This document shows, piece after piece, positions 12,430 through 23,366 of a stretch of 64,000 bases of DNA. Below the pieces are notes generated by a model. It was not told the origin of the DNA. It saw nothing but the letters and a program-made list of their open reading frames with translations, and ran no database searches. The position numbers were made by a program, and so were the translations under genes. This DNA is from Moniliella sp. 'wahieum' (Eukaryota > Basidiomycota > Moniliellomycetes > Moniliellales > Moniliellaceae), in the NCBI GenBank assembly GCA_003971905.1, contig RSEE01000008.1, forward strand, positions 496,001-560,000. The letters run 5' to 3'. Position 1 is the stretch's first letter. Each line of letters begins with the position of its first letter.

Positions 12430-15400
12430 ATGCTACCTCAAAGCCCTTCGCGGCGGTCCACAGCGACACGTCCGCCCGCCAAAATGCTGCGTCCAAGATC
12501 CAGATTGTCGTCCCGTTCCCCTCTGCCTCTTCCACTGCTGAACCCATCAAGTAGTGGTGGACAGTCTGACCTGGCGTCCGACGAACTACGTACACTGACA
12601 TTTTTTTTGGATTAAACCAGACCTACCCGTCTCGTCCAGCACACCTCTCCAAATCCGTTACGAGCCCTACATCACCGTTCACAATGACACTGACATCGTC
12701 ATGAAGCCCCTCCCGATGTGCGTGCCCACTCTCTTCCCGCCTTCCCTAAGTGTGGTTGCTGCGCACGGAACCCTCCCTGACCCTCTTTCTTCCCTATAGT
12801 TGCCCCGTCCTCCGCCAACAGTACTCCTTTGCCAAGGTTTCCAACCAGCCGAAGCCGAGGAGGCAACAATTCCCAGTCGCGTTTCTTCCAAGAAATTGCC
12901 TGCCCATGGTCCAGGGGCTCCTGAACGAGGGTCAAAGCGGTTTGTACTGCACCTAGGCACAACCTGCAGTGGCAAATCCTACACTGTCCATGGCGGCCGT
13001 CGAGCTAAGGAGGCCGGCGTCCTGCCACGTACCTTGGATACCATCTTCAACTCGCTCGACGGTTTGTTCAGCTCACGTCGCATCCGCCCCAAGGTTGAAT
13101 GGCGTTGAAGAGTTGGTGCACGAAGGGCAAGATGGGCCGGAGGAGTTTGATCCGAGTGAGTCTTCTCCCCTTCGACAGAGACTGCTGGGAAAGCAAGGAC
13201 CGTTCCTCCCCGCTCGGTTCTGGGGGCTCTATGCCCGAATATGAGCATGACAAGACGGTCATCCCGGTAGACAAGAACTACCGCTTCAGCGTCGGGTGAG
13301 CTACCTCGAGGTGACAACAGAGAAGAGATACGACCTTCTTGATGTGGGAGCCGACCCGAGTAGTGCGCCCGAGGCACCAAAAAATGGTCCCTTGGTGGCC
13401 GGCGCATGGCCAGTGGCGTCGGGTCCGATGCATCGGGCCCTTCGAGTACCGGGCCGGTGCTGCCGCCACGCCTTGGCGTTGCAGAAACGATACGGATACG
13501 ACGGGGGATGCCGAGGGGGTGTGTAAGTACGCAGCGGGTCTGTCCGAGCATGAAGTGCGGTCTGCCAAGGAGGCCCAGGCCTCATTCGCGCGGCGCAGAA
13601 TCGTGCCGTGTTTGGCACGATGGCAAACCGCGTGTCCAGTCGCAGTCATGCGGTCTTTACCGTCCGATCATTCGCCACCATGCGGGCGAGACTGGGGCGG
13701 AGGCAATGTACACCACCTCTCGTATGAGCATCGTTGATCTGGCCGGAAGTGAACGAATGGCCCATACCCAACTCACCGACAGTGCTCGCATGAAAGAAGC
13801 AGGCAACACAACAAGAGCTTGATGACCTGGGGCACTGCATGAGAAGATTCGCTCCAACCAAACCCGTCTTAAGACCGCCTTGGCAACAGGGGGCGTGGAG
13901 AACGCCAAGGCCGAGATGGTGCCGTACAACTCATCCAAACTTACCTCGCTCCTGAGAGTACTTGTTGGGGAGGGGACAACGGTCATGATCATCAGCCAAT
14001 CCGTTGATGGTGGGTTCTACGAGAATGCCCAAGTGATGAAATTCAGCGCGCCATTGGCGATGTTGTCAAGCAGCGCCAAAGTGCCATCCACGCAGTCCAA
14101 GATCAGTCTTGACTATGGCTGGCGGGAAAGGAAGAAAGCTCGCTGGTCGCCCCACGTTCGACGGCCTCCAGCCGTGTTCGTCCATGTTACCCCGCGCCCT
14201 ACCCAAGCCTCCACCCTCGATCCCAGCGAGATGGACATTACGATCTTGAAGAAGGCGAAGAGGAGGAGCAGGACCCGTTGGTGGACTTGCTGCTTGCCAA
14301 ATGTGAGGAACTGCAACAACGTCTCTACTTGGCTGAGCAGCGCGCTGCCAAGGTGGAGGCCGAGGTGCGCGCTGAAATGGCCGATGAGATGGAACGCGCA
14401 CTGCGAGCGATGAGTGTCATGTATGAGCAACGTCTTGAGGAGGAGGTGCGCTTGAGCGAACAGGTGACGAACAAAAAGCTTGATTTGCTCAACGACCTGT
14501 GCCATGAGGTGGGCTCCTACGACCAGTCTGCCTCCGCGAGCGACTCTTTCCAGTCCATGGACAAGTCTCACCCCACTCGCTCCGCCCGAACCAGCACTCG
14601 CGCCCCTTCCTTGGCCGAATCGGACATCCTCACCCAAGCTTTGGACCGCGTTCGTCTTGTGTCGGATCGTACCCCGGCTACCCCCGGACGGACGATGATG
14701 CCCCCATGATCCCGGAGATCCCTACAGCGGGGGACCCCTTCCGCTCCATTGGCGTCACTCCCAACGCCCTTGCCCCACGGGGATCATTTGGGGCCTCTCC
14801 TATCCGTGCCCACCCGAACTCACAAGGGGCTACTCCGCGAACGAGTTTGGCTTCTTCAATCGACATGCCGGAGCTGAAGCCGTCCCTACTTTCTGACCCA
14901 GCCAATGCGACAACGATCGAGGTCAACACGTCCGGTGTGACGGAGGACAAGGCGAATGAAGACGAGCCCGAGAGTGAGGAAGAAGGGCCTAAGGATGTGT
15001 TGGATATTGGCACTCCGCGCCTCCCTAGCGGGGGCTCCGCTAGGGCGTCCCAGGGGAACGACGGCACCAGTGCCGAAAGTGAGGACTCCGAGACGGAAGA
15101 GGAGAGCGAAAGGAAGAAGAAGAAGACGATGACGAGGGAGATGATGACGATACATTCGACCCCACCAACGATGGTTCGGCTGAAGATGTTACCCCTCCGC
15201 CGCGGAAACGACGCAGTGCGCGGGCCAGTACGGCAGCCAGCACGCTTGCTTCCAACACGCGGCACAGGGAACGCGTGCTGTCCGGGAGCAAGTGGAATGT
15301 TTCGCATTCGGGTTCCAGTTCGGGGTCAGTTACAGACGAGGCACCTCGCAAGGCCGCCCCTTCTCGCCCCCACCCCAAAACGCTGCCCAAGACGCTGCTC

Positions 15401-15726
15401 CGATCCACTCGCCCCTCCAAGGCAGCCATTCAGGCCGCCGCAACGCTCGCACCTGTCGTCAAAGGAAAACGCTCGGTGTTGAACCGTACCAGTGGCAGCC
15501 CCGTCAAGCGCGAACGCAAGACAAGTTCTGGGCGGATGCCTTCGGGCCTGTTTGCTGACGCAACCGCCGAGCTCAACCGCCGTCGACGACCACCCACGTC
15601 GAGATGGACTTGTCGGATGTGAGCTTGTTGAAGCCTTCGCACGACTCACCCAAGAAGAAGCGCAGGGCGCTCCGTGCGTCTGCGGCGGTAGACGAGGAGG
15701 GCATGGCGCTCCAGCTGGATGCTTGA
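12430..15726 (+). CDS. Kinesin-6 family motor (KIF20/KIF23/Klp9-like)
   Basis: This is a microtubule motor. Kinesin-6 members act at the anaphase spindle midzone and in cytokinesis. The motor domain shows P-loop GTTCSGKSYTVHGG (about 12956-12997), YLEV..EK.YDLLD (about 13303-13345), switch I NRVSSRSHAVFTV (about 13630-13670), switch II IVDLAGSERMAHTQ (about 13731-13772), EAGNTNKSLM and VPYNSSKLTSLLRVLVGEG. The long spacer between P-loop and switch I and the GEGTTVMII block favour kinesin-6 over other classes. A coiled coil (about 14280-14500), acidic Ser-rich regions and a basic C-terminus with SPKKKRRALRAS follow. An intron at 12718-12799 (GTGCGT...TAG) is likely. At least eight frame changes interrupt the motor domain, the heaviest load in the window. 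Confidence 0.83.
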
Positions 15727-16576
15727 TGCGAGTTTGTTCCAGCTGGAGCTCCTCTCTCACATCCCAGTTGTTCTTTCGTATCTCTTCCATCAGTCCTCTC
15801 TTCCTTGCCTCCGCAGTCTTAGTTCCACTTCTTCGTTTTTCTCTATGCCCACTGAACATCGGTCAGGGCTTGCCTGTTCTCTCAAACCTCATTGCCTCTC
15901 CGATCTCATTGCCCATTCTGAATTGATCCATGTGGCGAGCATCGCGCTCGCACGCTGCACCATTAAACTCCAGCCACTGCAGGGGGTCCAAGTGGCCCGG
16001 CGCTGGGGCCGAGGCCGGGCGCGGCGTTAGTTATAGCTAGAACAGGGCCAGTACCCAACGTACTCAACTGAGTACACCGAGTGCGGGAAACTGTCACTGT
16101 TGGTCAGCAACCAGCAAATTAGCCGCTGGTAGAGCGTGGAACGTTGCGGTGCTCGGCTATAAGCCTCAGCGCCTCTGCCGCTCGGAGCACTTTGGTCTTG
16201 AGCTTCATCGATCGAGGTTGCTTCCCGCGAGTACTAGTTACTAGTTACTAGCCACCAGCCACACGCCACTCGACAGAGCAGATGCTGTCCGAGGCAGCCA
16301 CCCGCAACCCTCCCCGCCGCACCCTGTACCCGCCACCCGCCGACCCATCGGGCTACCTTGCAGCCTCAGCCTCAGCCTCAGCCGCACGCCTCCGGCCGAA
16401 TCGATAGCGATAATCTCGATAACCGAGCAACCATCCATTCCACCGCTCGCCGCTCTTCCCCGCAGCGCCTGTTATATTCCCGCCTCCATTCCTGCGCCCC
16501 GCCCCTGCCTCCCCGCGCCGCTCCAGCACCTCGCACACCCACACCTCTCCCTTCCCAACCACCACCTGCCCTCGCC
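15727..16576. other. Intergenic region between kinesin and transporter genes
   Basis: No gene is seen. It holds a CTAGTTACTAG run at about 16231-16250, a TATAAG at about 16157, and three copies of CAGCCT in tandem near 16360. The remainder is C-rich, as expected for a 5' leader of the next gene. Confidence 0.5.
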
Positions 16577-18560
16577 ATGCGCCCCGCCGCCCGCCCCGCC
16601 CCCCGGCCTGCCCTCGCCACCCGCAGGAGACAGAGTGTGTCTCCGCTCTCCCGCCACTCCTCCTCGTCCTCGTCCTCCTCCGACGATACCTCTTCATCCG
16701 GCAGCTCGGTGCCTCCCCTGCTCTTTATACCCTCGGCCAGCCGGCGAACACACTCCCGCGTCGCGGATGGATCCGCACTCTTCGCTTCGCTCGGCGCCAG
16801 TGCCTCCAGGAACATCCGCCCACCTCTTTCCTCCCCTTCCGCTCTGCACACCTCGCCACCCGCATCACCCTCTGCCCCTGCCATCTCTCCTACCCCGCCG
16901 CCCTCGGGTCCCTCCCATTCCCAGTCCGCCTCACACCTCTGGCGCAAGGTCATGGCTTCTTCATCGCCTGCTTCGTCCCTCACGCCCGGCCCAGCAGGCA
17001 GCGTTCCGCCGCATGCCTCGACGCCCAGGTACAAGTACGCTTACACCTATGCGCCATCCCGCAGCCGTCCAGTCAGGGACAAGGAACAAGGCAAAGGGAA
17101 GAGCAACGACAATGGTAAGGGCAAAGGCAAAGGCAAAGACAAAGGCAAATGGAAAGGCATGGGCAATAACGACATGACCGACCGCGCTTCCGATCCCGGC
17201 CCCGCCATGACTCTTATCAGCGCCGCCCCCTCCCATTCCCCCCCCTTCCAAGCCCTTCCTTGCGCTCATTACCTTATTCTTGTTATGGGTCTGTTCCACG
17301 ACCTTCCTCTATCTCTGGGACCGCCATCTCTTCGCCACGCCCCCCCATCTTTCTTCTCCCGTCATTGCCCAGCACACCCACCGCAAACTCGCATTCCCCC
17401 CACTATTTCTCAGTGCGCTGCAAGCGGCGGCTGGGACCTTGGTCTCGGCCCTGGGCGCCATGATTGTTGTTCCGCTATGCAAGCCTGTCACCAATACGTA
17501 TGCGCGCTCCTCGGTCAACAGGTGGCTCTTGGGCTTGGTGGTCTTGGGCGGCCTGTATGCCGCCGAGACGGCACTTTTTGCGCAGGGGCTACAGAACACT
17601 CACCTCGCTACCATTGGTCTGGGCCGGGTTCCTACGGGCATCGTGGCTCTTGCTTCAGGTCGCTGGATGCACGCCCGACGAGGGGGGGCGGCTCTTCTTG
17701 CTTTATTGGGAGGGATGGTCGTCGTCGATGGCTTGACGGGCTCATTGGGCTCGTCTTTCGAAGCATTGCAACAAGATGGCTGGGAGGGAGGGATGGTGGT
17801 GCTGGCCTCGGGGGTGGTGGGTGTGCGCTGGGCTGTGACCCAAGCGCTGCTAATCCCCCTCGTGGACATGGGCGTGCCATCGCGTCGGGTTCACCCGCTC
17901 GTTGTCACCGCCTGCACCGCCTGCCTCGCATGCCTTGTCTTGGTTGCACTCAGCTCGCTCCGCTGGTGCCGGTCGAGCAAACATACCTGGGATCTCCTCA
18001 CCGGACAATGGGGCGAGCATGGACCGCCAAAGCGCCTCCCATCGCTGCCCCAGTGGCAAGCCCTCCGGCCGAACACGACCACCTGGGCCTGGCTCGTTCT
18101 CGCCTTCATTCCTGGTACATTGCAAGCGTCTGCATGGGCCTCTGAACTGGCGTTGCTGCAGCTGCCTTTGGACTCCGTTGTGGCCCTGGATGCGTTGCGC
18201 GTGAGCGTCCAAGTAGGGGCAGCAAAACTGCTCGATGAAGATACCTCGGCCTCGCCCTTTCCGGTGGGAGTTCAAGCGGTCCAGGTCCTTCTCGGTCTGG
18301 CCCTCTTCCTGCCTACCTTGTTTTGGCTTGCCATCTCCCCCTCGCCGGAGCATAGCAATTCTCTCCTCGCCGCCAAACCAACAGATAGCTTTGGCACGTT
18401 TCCCGCTACGCCAGACGACTCGTCGCCCTCCACCTCAGCCCTCAAGGCCCAACTGGACCCCGAGCGTGCGCGTCAACTGGCGCAAGAAATCGACTTTTTG
18501 TCTTGGGACGGGTGTGGAGTGACAAACACTGGGGATGGCCTGTACGAAGAGCATTGTTAA
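16577..18560 (+). CDS. Multipass membrane transporter, DMT superfamily, SLC35C2/Ymd8-like (TPT/nucleotide-sugar type)
   Basis: About 200 low-complexity residues rich in Ser and Pro come first, ending in a Gly-Lys tandem (GKGKGKGKDKGKWKG, about 17116-17160). About ten hydrophobic segments follow, starting with ALITLFLLWVCSTTFLYLWD. The segment GGMVVLASGVVGVRWAVTQA resembles the 'GLRW.LTQ' helix typical of SLC35C2-like TPT proteins, and LATIGLGRVPTGIVALASG would be the preceding helix. The family is usually Golgi or ER and antiports nucleotide sugars or phosphorylated sugars. The leader and the membrane part are in different frames and meet at a C-run near 17225-17250, so one base is probably missing or extra. 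The call rests on pattern memory, and the substrate is unknown. Confidence 0.5.
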
Positions 18561-19300
18561 CGTTTCCAGTGCCCATGCACGTGTATGCCTAATACGTCTC
18601 TAGTCTCTCCCCCTCTGCTTGTCCTTGTCTTCACACGCACGCTACGTCCCCGATCTCATCTCAATATCAGTATCAGTATCGACCTGCCCCGTGTTGTTTT
18701 ACTTTACCTGTTTTCGTTTTCCGTACCGCATTTCGTATCTCGTACTACATACCATTCGAGCGTTTGGGCTCGGCTCCCAAGAGGGATATTAATAGGACCG
18801 CCACCAACTTCAATGGCATCTCAACCACTGTGGACCAATGTTAGCACACAGCGCTCATGCATGAGCAGATGGAGAAACGTGTAGCTGATTGCCAACAGCA
18901 CTGATGTGTTGCATGAGCTCTTGAAACTAAGGGGAGGGCGTGAAGCAACATGCAGGGATGCCAGTCAGTGATCTTTTTGCCTATTAGTTGAGTGCCTGAA
19001 CTTTCGACCACCTACGATGAAGTACCCGTGATGGCTATCAAAGGATCAGTGGGAAGTGCTCTATCGTATCCCCTTTCCTACTAAGTGATGTGGAATTCGG
19101 CATACACAGGGATGAAGAAACATATAATAATGATTTTGGCGTCTTGATGCGCGTGTACACATGCTCGGACTGGTCTTGGAAGGTAAACAAAGGAGAGACA
19201 AAGACACAGAGAGAGGGTGACTTAATCAACCCATAATAGTAGTACGACACAGAGTATAAATATCACAGGTATCATAGTGAGAGAGAGGGGCTACTTTCCT
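18561..19300. other. Intergenic region between convergent genes
   Basis: It is AT-richer than flanking coding DNA and holds no gene I can support. It should contain the two convergent 3' untranslated regions. A small ATCAGT tandem lies at 18660-18680. Confidence 0.5.
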
Positions 19301-22300
19301 TCAAAGGGGCGAAGAAGCGAGCTCCGATTCGTTCCCCTCGGGCTCGCTCGGCACTGAAAGACTGCTGAGAGGAAGACCAGTGGCCCGTGCCGTCTTGATT
19401 CTTCTGGGCAGTCGCAGCGGCGGAGGGGTACTGTGGCGAGGGGGATGATTGGATGGTTGCTGCAACCGACCAACCCATTGAAGACCTATCCACCGCTGAG
19501 GGGGGGAGAACCAGACTTCCCTACTCGTCCTCGGTTGGGGGCCAAATGTGCTCCTCTTCCCTGCACCAAAGGGTGCCTCTTGCCCCGATCTTCTCTCGCT
19601 TCCGAGAGGTAGGCTCTCACTAGAGCGTTGAGGGGAAAGGGAAGGTAAAGGCTCCGCCGCTGCGGGTGGAGGACCAGGGTACGGACGTGGGCCCCAAACA
19701 CGGCTGGAACGTCTTGTGCTACCTGATCCCATGTGAGTTCTGGTAGCCTCGTGTTCGCCTGCCGGTGGAATCGTTTCCAATCCTTCCTTCTTCCCGCGAC
19801 CAGGGGTGCCAAGGCCCGTTGTTGTACCTGGTCCAGCTCGCTCTTCGACATATGCACCACCTGGGACGTGCCCACCTTGGTCATCAGAGCCAACCGGATA
19901 GCCTTCCAGGGGCAAGGTCTCTGGTGACCTCTCCCTCAAAGGTGGGGACTCTGCTTCGGCTCCAGGACCAAGAAGGTTGGTATGAGCTTCAAAGGGGGAG
20001 TAAACGGAATATCTTGGTCCAGCCGGTGGTGGCCCCGGGGAAAGGGTTGCTCAAACCTGTGGAAGGGGCAAGCATTCCCAAAGCCGACGCGGGGGCAAGC
20101 AATTCCTCGTCCGATACATAGCGGGCGTGGGGCGAACGAGTTTCTTGTGCCTCATCGGCCCCACCTCCCGGCCTGGCATATGAGCTTGGAGCACGTGCGG
20201 GTGTGGTGGGAATAGGCGTTTGAGCAGCATCGAACCACTGGTCCGGTGTGGAAGGTATGGTCGAGTAGGCTCTTTCCCCCCACGGCTTCCAAGGGAAGAA
20301 GGGCGGAATCTTCTTGTAATTGCCACCGGAGGATTGCTTGTGGGATTCCACTCGGGCAAAGCTCGTGTACTCCGCCACGCTTCGTCATCTACACCCTCTG
20401 CTCCAAGGCCTGGGACGGAGAGATTGGCATCTTGTCCAGACTGGGGAACGGGTGGGACTGAGAAGCTAGAGGGAGCAGAGAGACGGTAGGTATCCGTTGG
20501 GGGATGGTGCGAACGGTTCCCACTTGCTTCCGATTGCCCTTCCGTACCTGCCGCACCCACTCCACCGGCGACTCGTAACGTTGCAAGGGACCCAACAGTC
20601 GATCGTCCCGTGTCATATAAGTCACCCCCGGGTGACGGGGGAGATGGTGGGCCGGTGGGTGAAGAATGAGTGCGCCATGTCAAGGAGGATGTGATTGAAC
20701 GGTGGCGATTATACTGCTTGGCGGCCGCGGCAGCGAAGAAGGGAGCAACCCGAGAAAAGTGTTTGCCCCTCCTTGCCGCGTCTTCCGCAAGCACGGCAGC
20801 TTGGGCCTCGAACGCAGTTGTTTTGAGTGGTTTCCGGGCCGAATTGCTTCGTCCCCTTCCTAGCCAGGCTCCAACCTCAGAAGCAGGCCCCACTCCTGCG
20901 CTCGTAGCATCCATGGAAGTATCAGCACCCAGAGGCTCGCCTTGGGCCGCCACGGGAGCATACCCTCCCCGTCGAAGTACGCGTCGCCTTGAGCTCGGTG
21001 CGGCCAACACGGATGGGAAATAATGACCGGATATGTCTCCAGAATGGTGGGTAAGAAGGGCGCCTTCCTCAGCAGGTGCTCCCATCTCAGCTGCCTTAAT
21101 GTGATCACGTCCTCGTTTGCGGCGGCGAAGAAGGAATGCAAGCAATGCCAAAATCAGGAGGAGTGCGAGCGCGCCAAAGACACTACCGAGCACGATTCCA
21201 GCAATTTGTCCCCCGGAGAGGTGGTGATGGTGTTCATGCAGTCCTGTGGGGGTAGACAGAGAGCTGGAGGATGATATCGTACCGATAGGAGCGGAGGTTG
21301 TGGCAAGTGAACTGGTGGCAGTATTGGATGGGGAGCGTGTGAAGAGGGTGCTGTTGGTGATGGGGGCAGGCGAGCTCAAGGTAGATTGGGGAAGCTGGTG
21401 CTTGTGGTGGAAGTAGGGAGCAGCGATGTGTTGAGGCTCGAGGAGACTGTGGGGGGTGAAGAAGGGGGGGTGAAGAAGGGGGGAGTGAAGAAGGGAGGAG
21501 TGAGGAAGAGGAGGGTGAAGAAGAAGGAGATGAAGAAGGGGCGGGGGAAGAAGGTGGGGGAGAAGAAGGAGGGTGTGAAGAAGGAGGGTGTGAAGAAGGA
21601 GGGTGTGAAGAAGGGGGGTGTGAAGAAGGGGGTGTGAAGAAGAGGGAAATGAAGGGACGGGTGAAGAAGGGGGGCGGGAAGAAGGGCGGCGTGAAGAACG
21701 AGAGGGTGAAGAAGAGGCGGGTGAAGCAGACGGGGGTGAAGAGGACGAGGGGAAGAAGGAGTGTGTGAAGGAGTGTGTGAAGAAGAGGGAAATAAAGAAG
21801 GGGATGGTGAAGAAGAAGGAGGGTGAAGTCGGGGGGTGTGAAGAAAGAGAGGGTGAAGAAGAGGGAAATGAAGAAGGGGAGGGTGAAGAAGGAGGGCGTG
21901 AAGAATGAGGGTGTGAAGAAGACGGGGGTGAAGAAGAGGCGGGTGAAGAAGAGCGGGTGAGAAGAGGCGGGTGAAGAAGGAGGATGTGAAGAAAGAGGGG
22001 GGGAAGAAGAGGAGATGAAGAAGAGTGGGCCGATGAGGTGAGGGATGACGAAGAGGAGGCCGAGGAGCTTAATAGTGATGAAGAAGAAGGAGCCGAGGAG
22101 CTGAGGGATGAAGAGGAGGGGGCCGACGAGCTGAGGGATGAAGAGGAGGGGGCCGACGAGCTGAGGGATGAAGATCTCTCGGTGGCGGATGTTGGATGGG
22201 TGGGGTTGTGCTAGTGATGGTGCTAGACGTTCTGGATGATGAGGATGATACGCTTGACACAGATGTTGAAGAGGGGACACTAGTAGTTGCAGTCCTCGAG

Positions 22301-22740
22301 ACGGATGCTTCCGAGCGGGAGGACGCTTTGGAAGCTGATTTTTCGCTTCTTGAAGATTCACGACTGGCACTGCGCTCGAGTTGTAAGACGAGCGCGAGGC
22401 CGATTTACTCTCCCGACTAGCGCTCCTGCTTGCACTCTTGCTAGCGAGACTGGCGCTCCTGCTTGCACTCTTGCTGGCCAGGCTGGCGCTTTGGGACGGA
22501 CCCATGTCAACCTCCGCAGCCTTGGGGCCCGCTCCAAGACGTTGAAAAAGCTGTGATGGCACGGGGGACGCGGTAAGACGCGGGAGTAGAGCTGGGTGTG
22601 GGATGGTGGAGGGGCGGGCAACAACGTTTGTTTTGCCTTCAGCTTCGGCGTGAACGGGTGGCAGTGACGTTGGCAGCGATGGTAGTGGCGAGGGTGGTTA
22701 GGGGGAGAAAAGAGAACGCAAGGGAATGGAGGTTGAACAT
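19301..22740 (-). CDS. Type I single-pass surface protein with mucin-like Ser/Pro stalk and long cytosolic tail
   Basis: The start at 22740 gives a convincing signal peptide (MFNLHSLAFSFLPLTTLATT, cleavage likely soon after). Next come SASLASKSASRS repeats (about 22380-22500), a long stalk encoded by a GAAGAAGG(A/G)GGG minisatellite (about 21440-22170), and a Ser/Thr segment. One membrane helix follows (GQIAGIVLGSVFGALALLLI...AFLLRRRKRGR, about 21120-21210), then a cytosolic tail of some 600 residues rich in Ser, Pro and Gly. The architecture recalls fungal wall-stress sensors such as Mid2 or Wsc proteins, but no WSC or other named domain is visible. The frame changes near 22650, within the minisatellite, and near 20380, 20000 and 19500. 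The serine-coding frame of the stalk is preferred over the Phe-rich one because the protein needs an O-glycosylated stalk; this is inference. Confidence 0.6.
21440..22170. repeat. Purine-rich minisatellite inside the membrane-protein gene
   Basis: Tandem 12- to 15-bp units built on GAAGAAGGAGGGTGT vary by single bases for about 700 bp. A second tandem with a 30-bp unit (GAGCTGAGGGATGAAGAGGA plus ten bases) lies at 22097-22168. The plus strand is almost purely purine. All frames of the complementary strand stay open across the repeat, so open-frame length carries no weight here. Confidence 0.85.
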
Positions 22741-23366
22741 ACTATCCCAGTGGGGCAAGTCCGGCATGGGCTCTCCTGTGCCGCCCGAGTAGACTCTCCC
22801 TGGGGGACACAGGCCCAGTGGCGGCACTCGACCCTGCCGTCACGGCAGCGTTGCCCGATCGGGAAAAGAATGGATGGGGCGTGGGGCCTGTGTCCTCACG
22901 GGTGGTGCACGGTCTGGCAGAGGGGCAGTCTCGCTAAAGGGATCGGCTGGCTGAAAGTCCATACAGCCAGCAGGGAGCGAGTGTGCTGCGCTGGGACCCT
23001 GCCGAGGTCGCGCTTAAACATTACTCGATGCGATGAAGAAGCGCTTGCCCTGGGGATGGCGCTACTCTGACGTCTACCTGCTTCTGCCGAGCGTCGGCTA
23101 GGGGCGGGAGGCCGGTGAGCGCGAGCCCTGAGGATGCAGATTGCAGCCGCGGCCTCCCACCATCAAATGCTCTGAGCCCCTGGGTCCATTGCACGCAGCA
23201 GCCTGCTTATACCGTTACAGCCGGCAAAGCTAGGAATCGATAACCTGCGTTCTGTAGGATCCTCCGCAATCAGAGGGGAACCCATTAACAACGACAACGA
23301 TGGAATCATCATAATAGTACACCCAGTTTTAGTATACACTCGACCGCCACAGTCATGGACGATGCG
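22741..23366. other. Intergenic region
   Basis: This is the upstream region of the surface-protein gene and the downstream region of the coiled-coil gene, both on the minus strand. I see no gene or clear promoter motif. Confidence 0.45.

Noticed and set aside
16358-18145. 595-residue open frame across the transporter locus
   Set aside because: Only its first part (16577 to about 17230) is the likely N-terminus. Beyond that it is out of frame with the hydrophobic helices.
21234-22562. 442-residue Phe/Leu-rich open frame (FFTPSFFTPP-type repeats)
   Set aside because: It covers a purine-rich minisatellite in which all frames of the minus strand are open. The Ser/Pro/His frame fits the signal peptide and stalk layout better.
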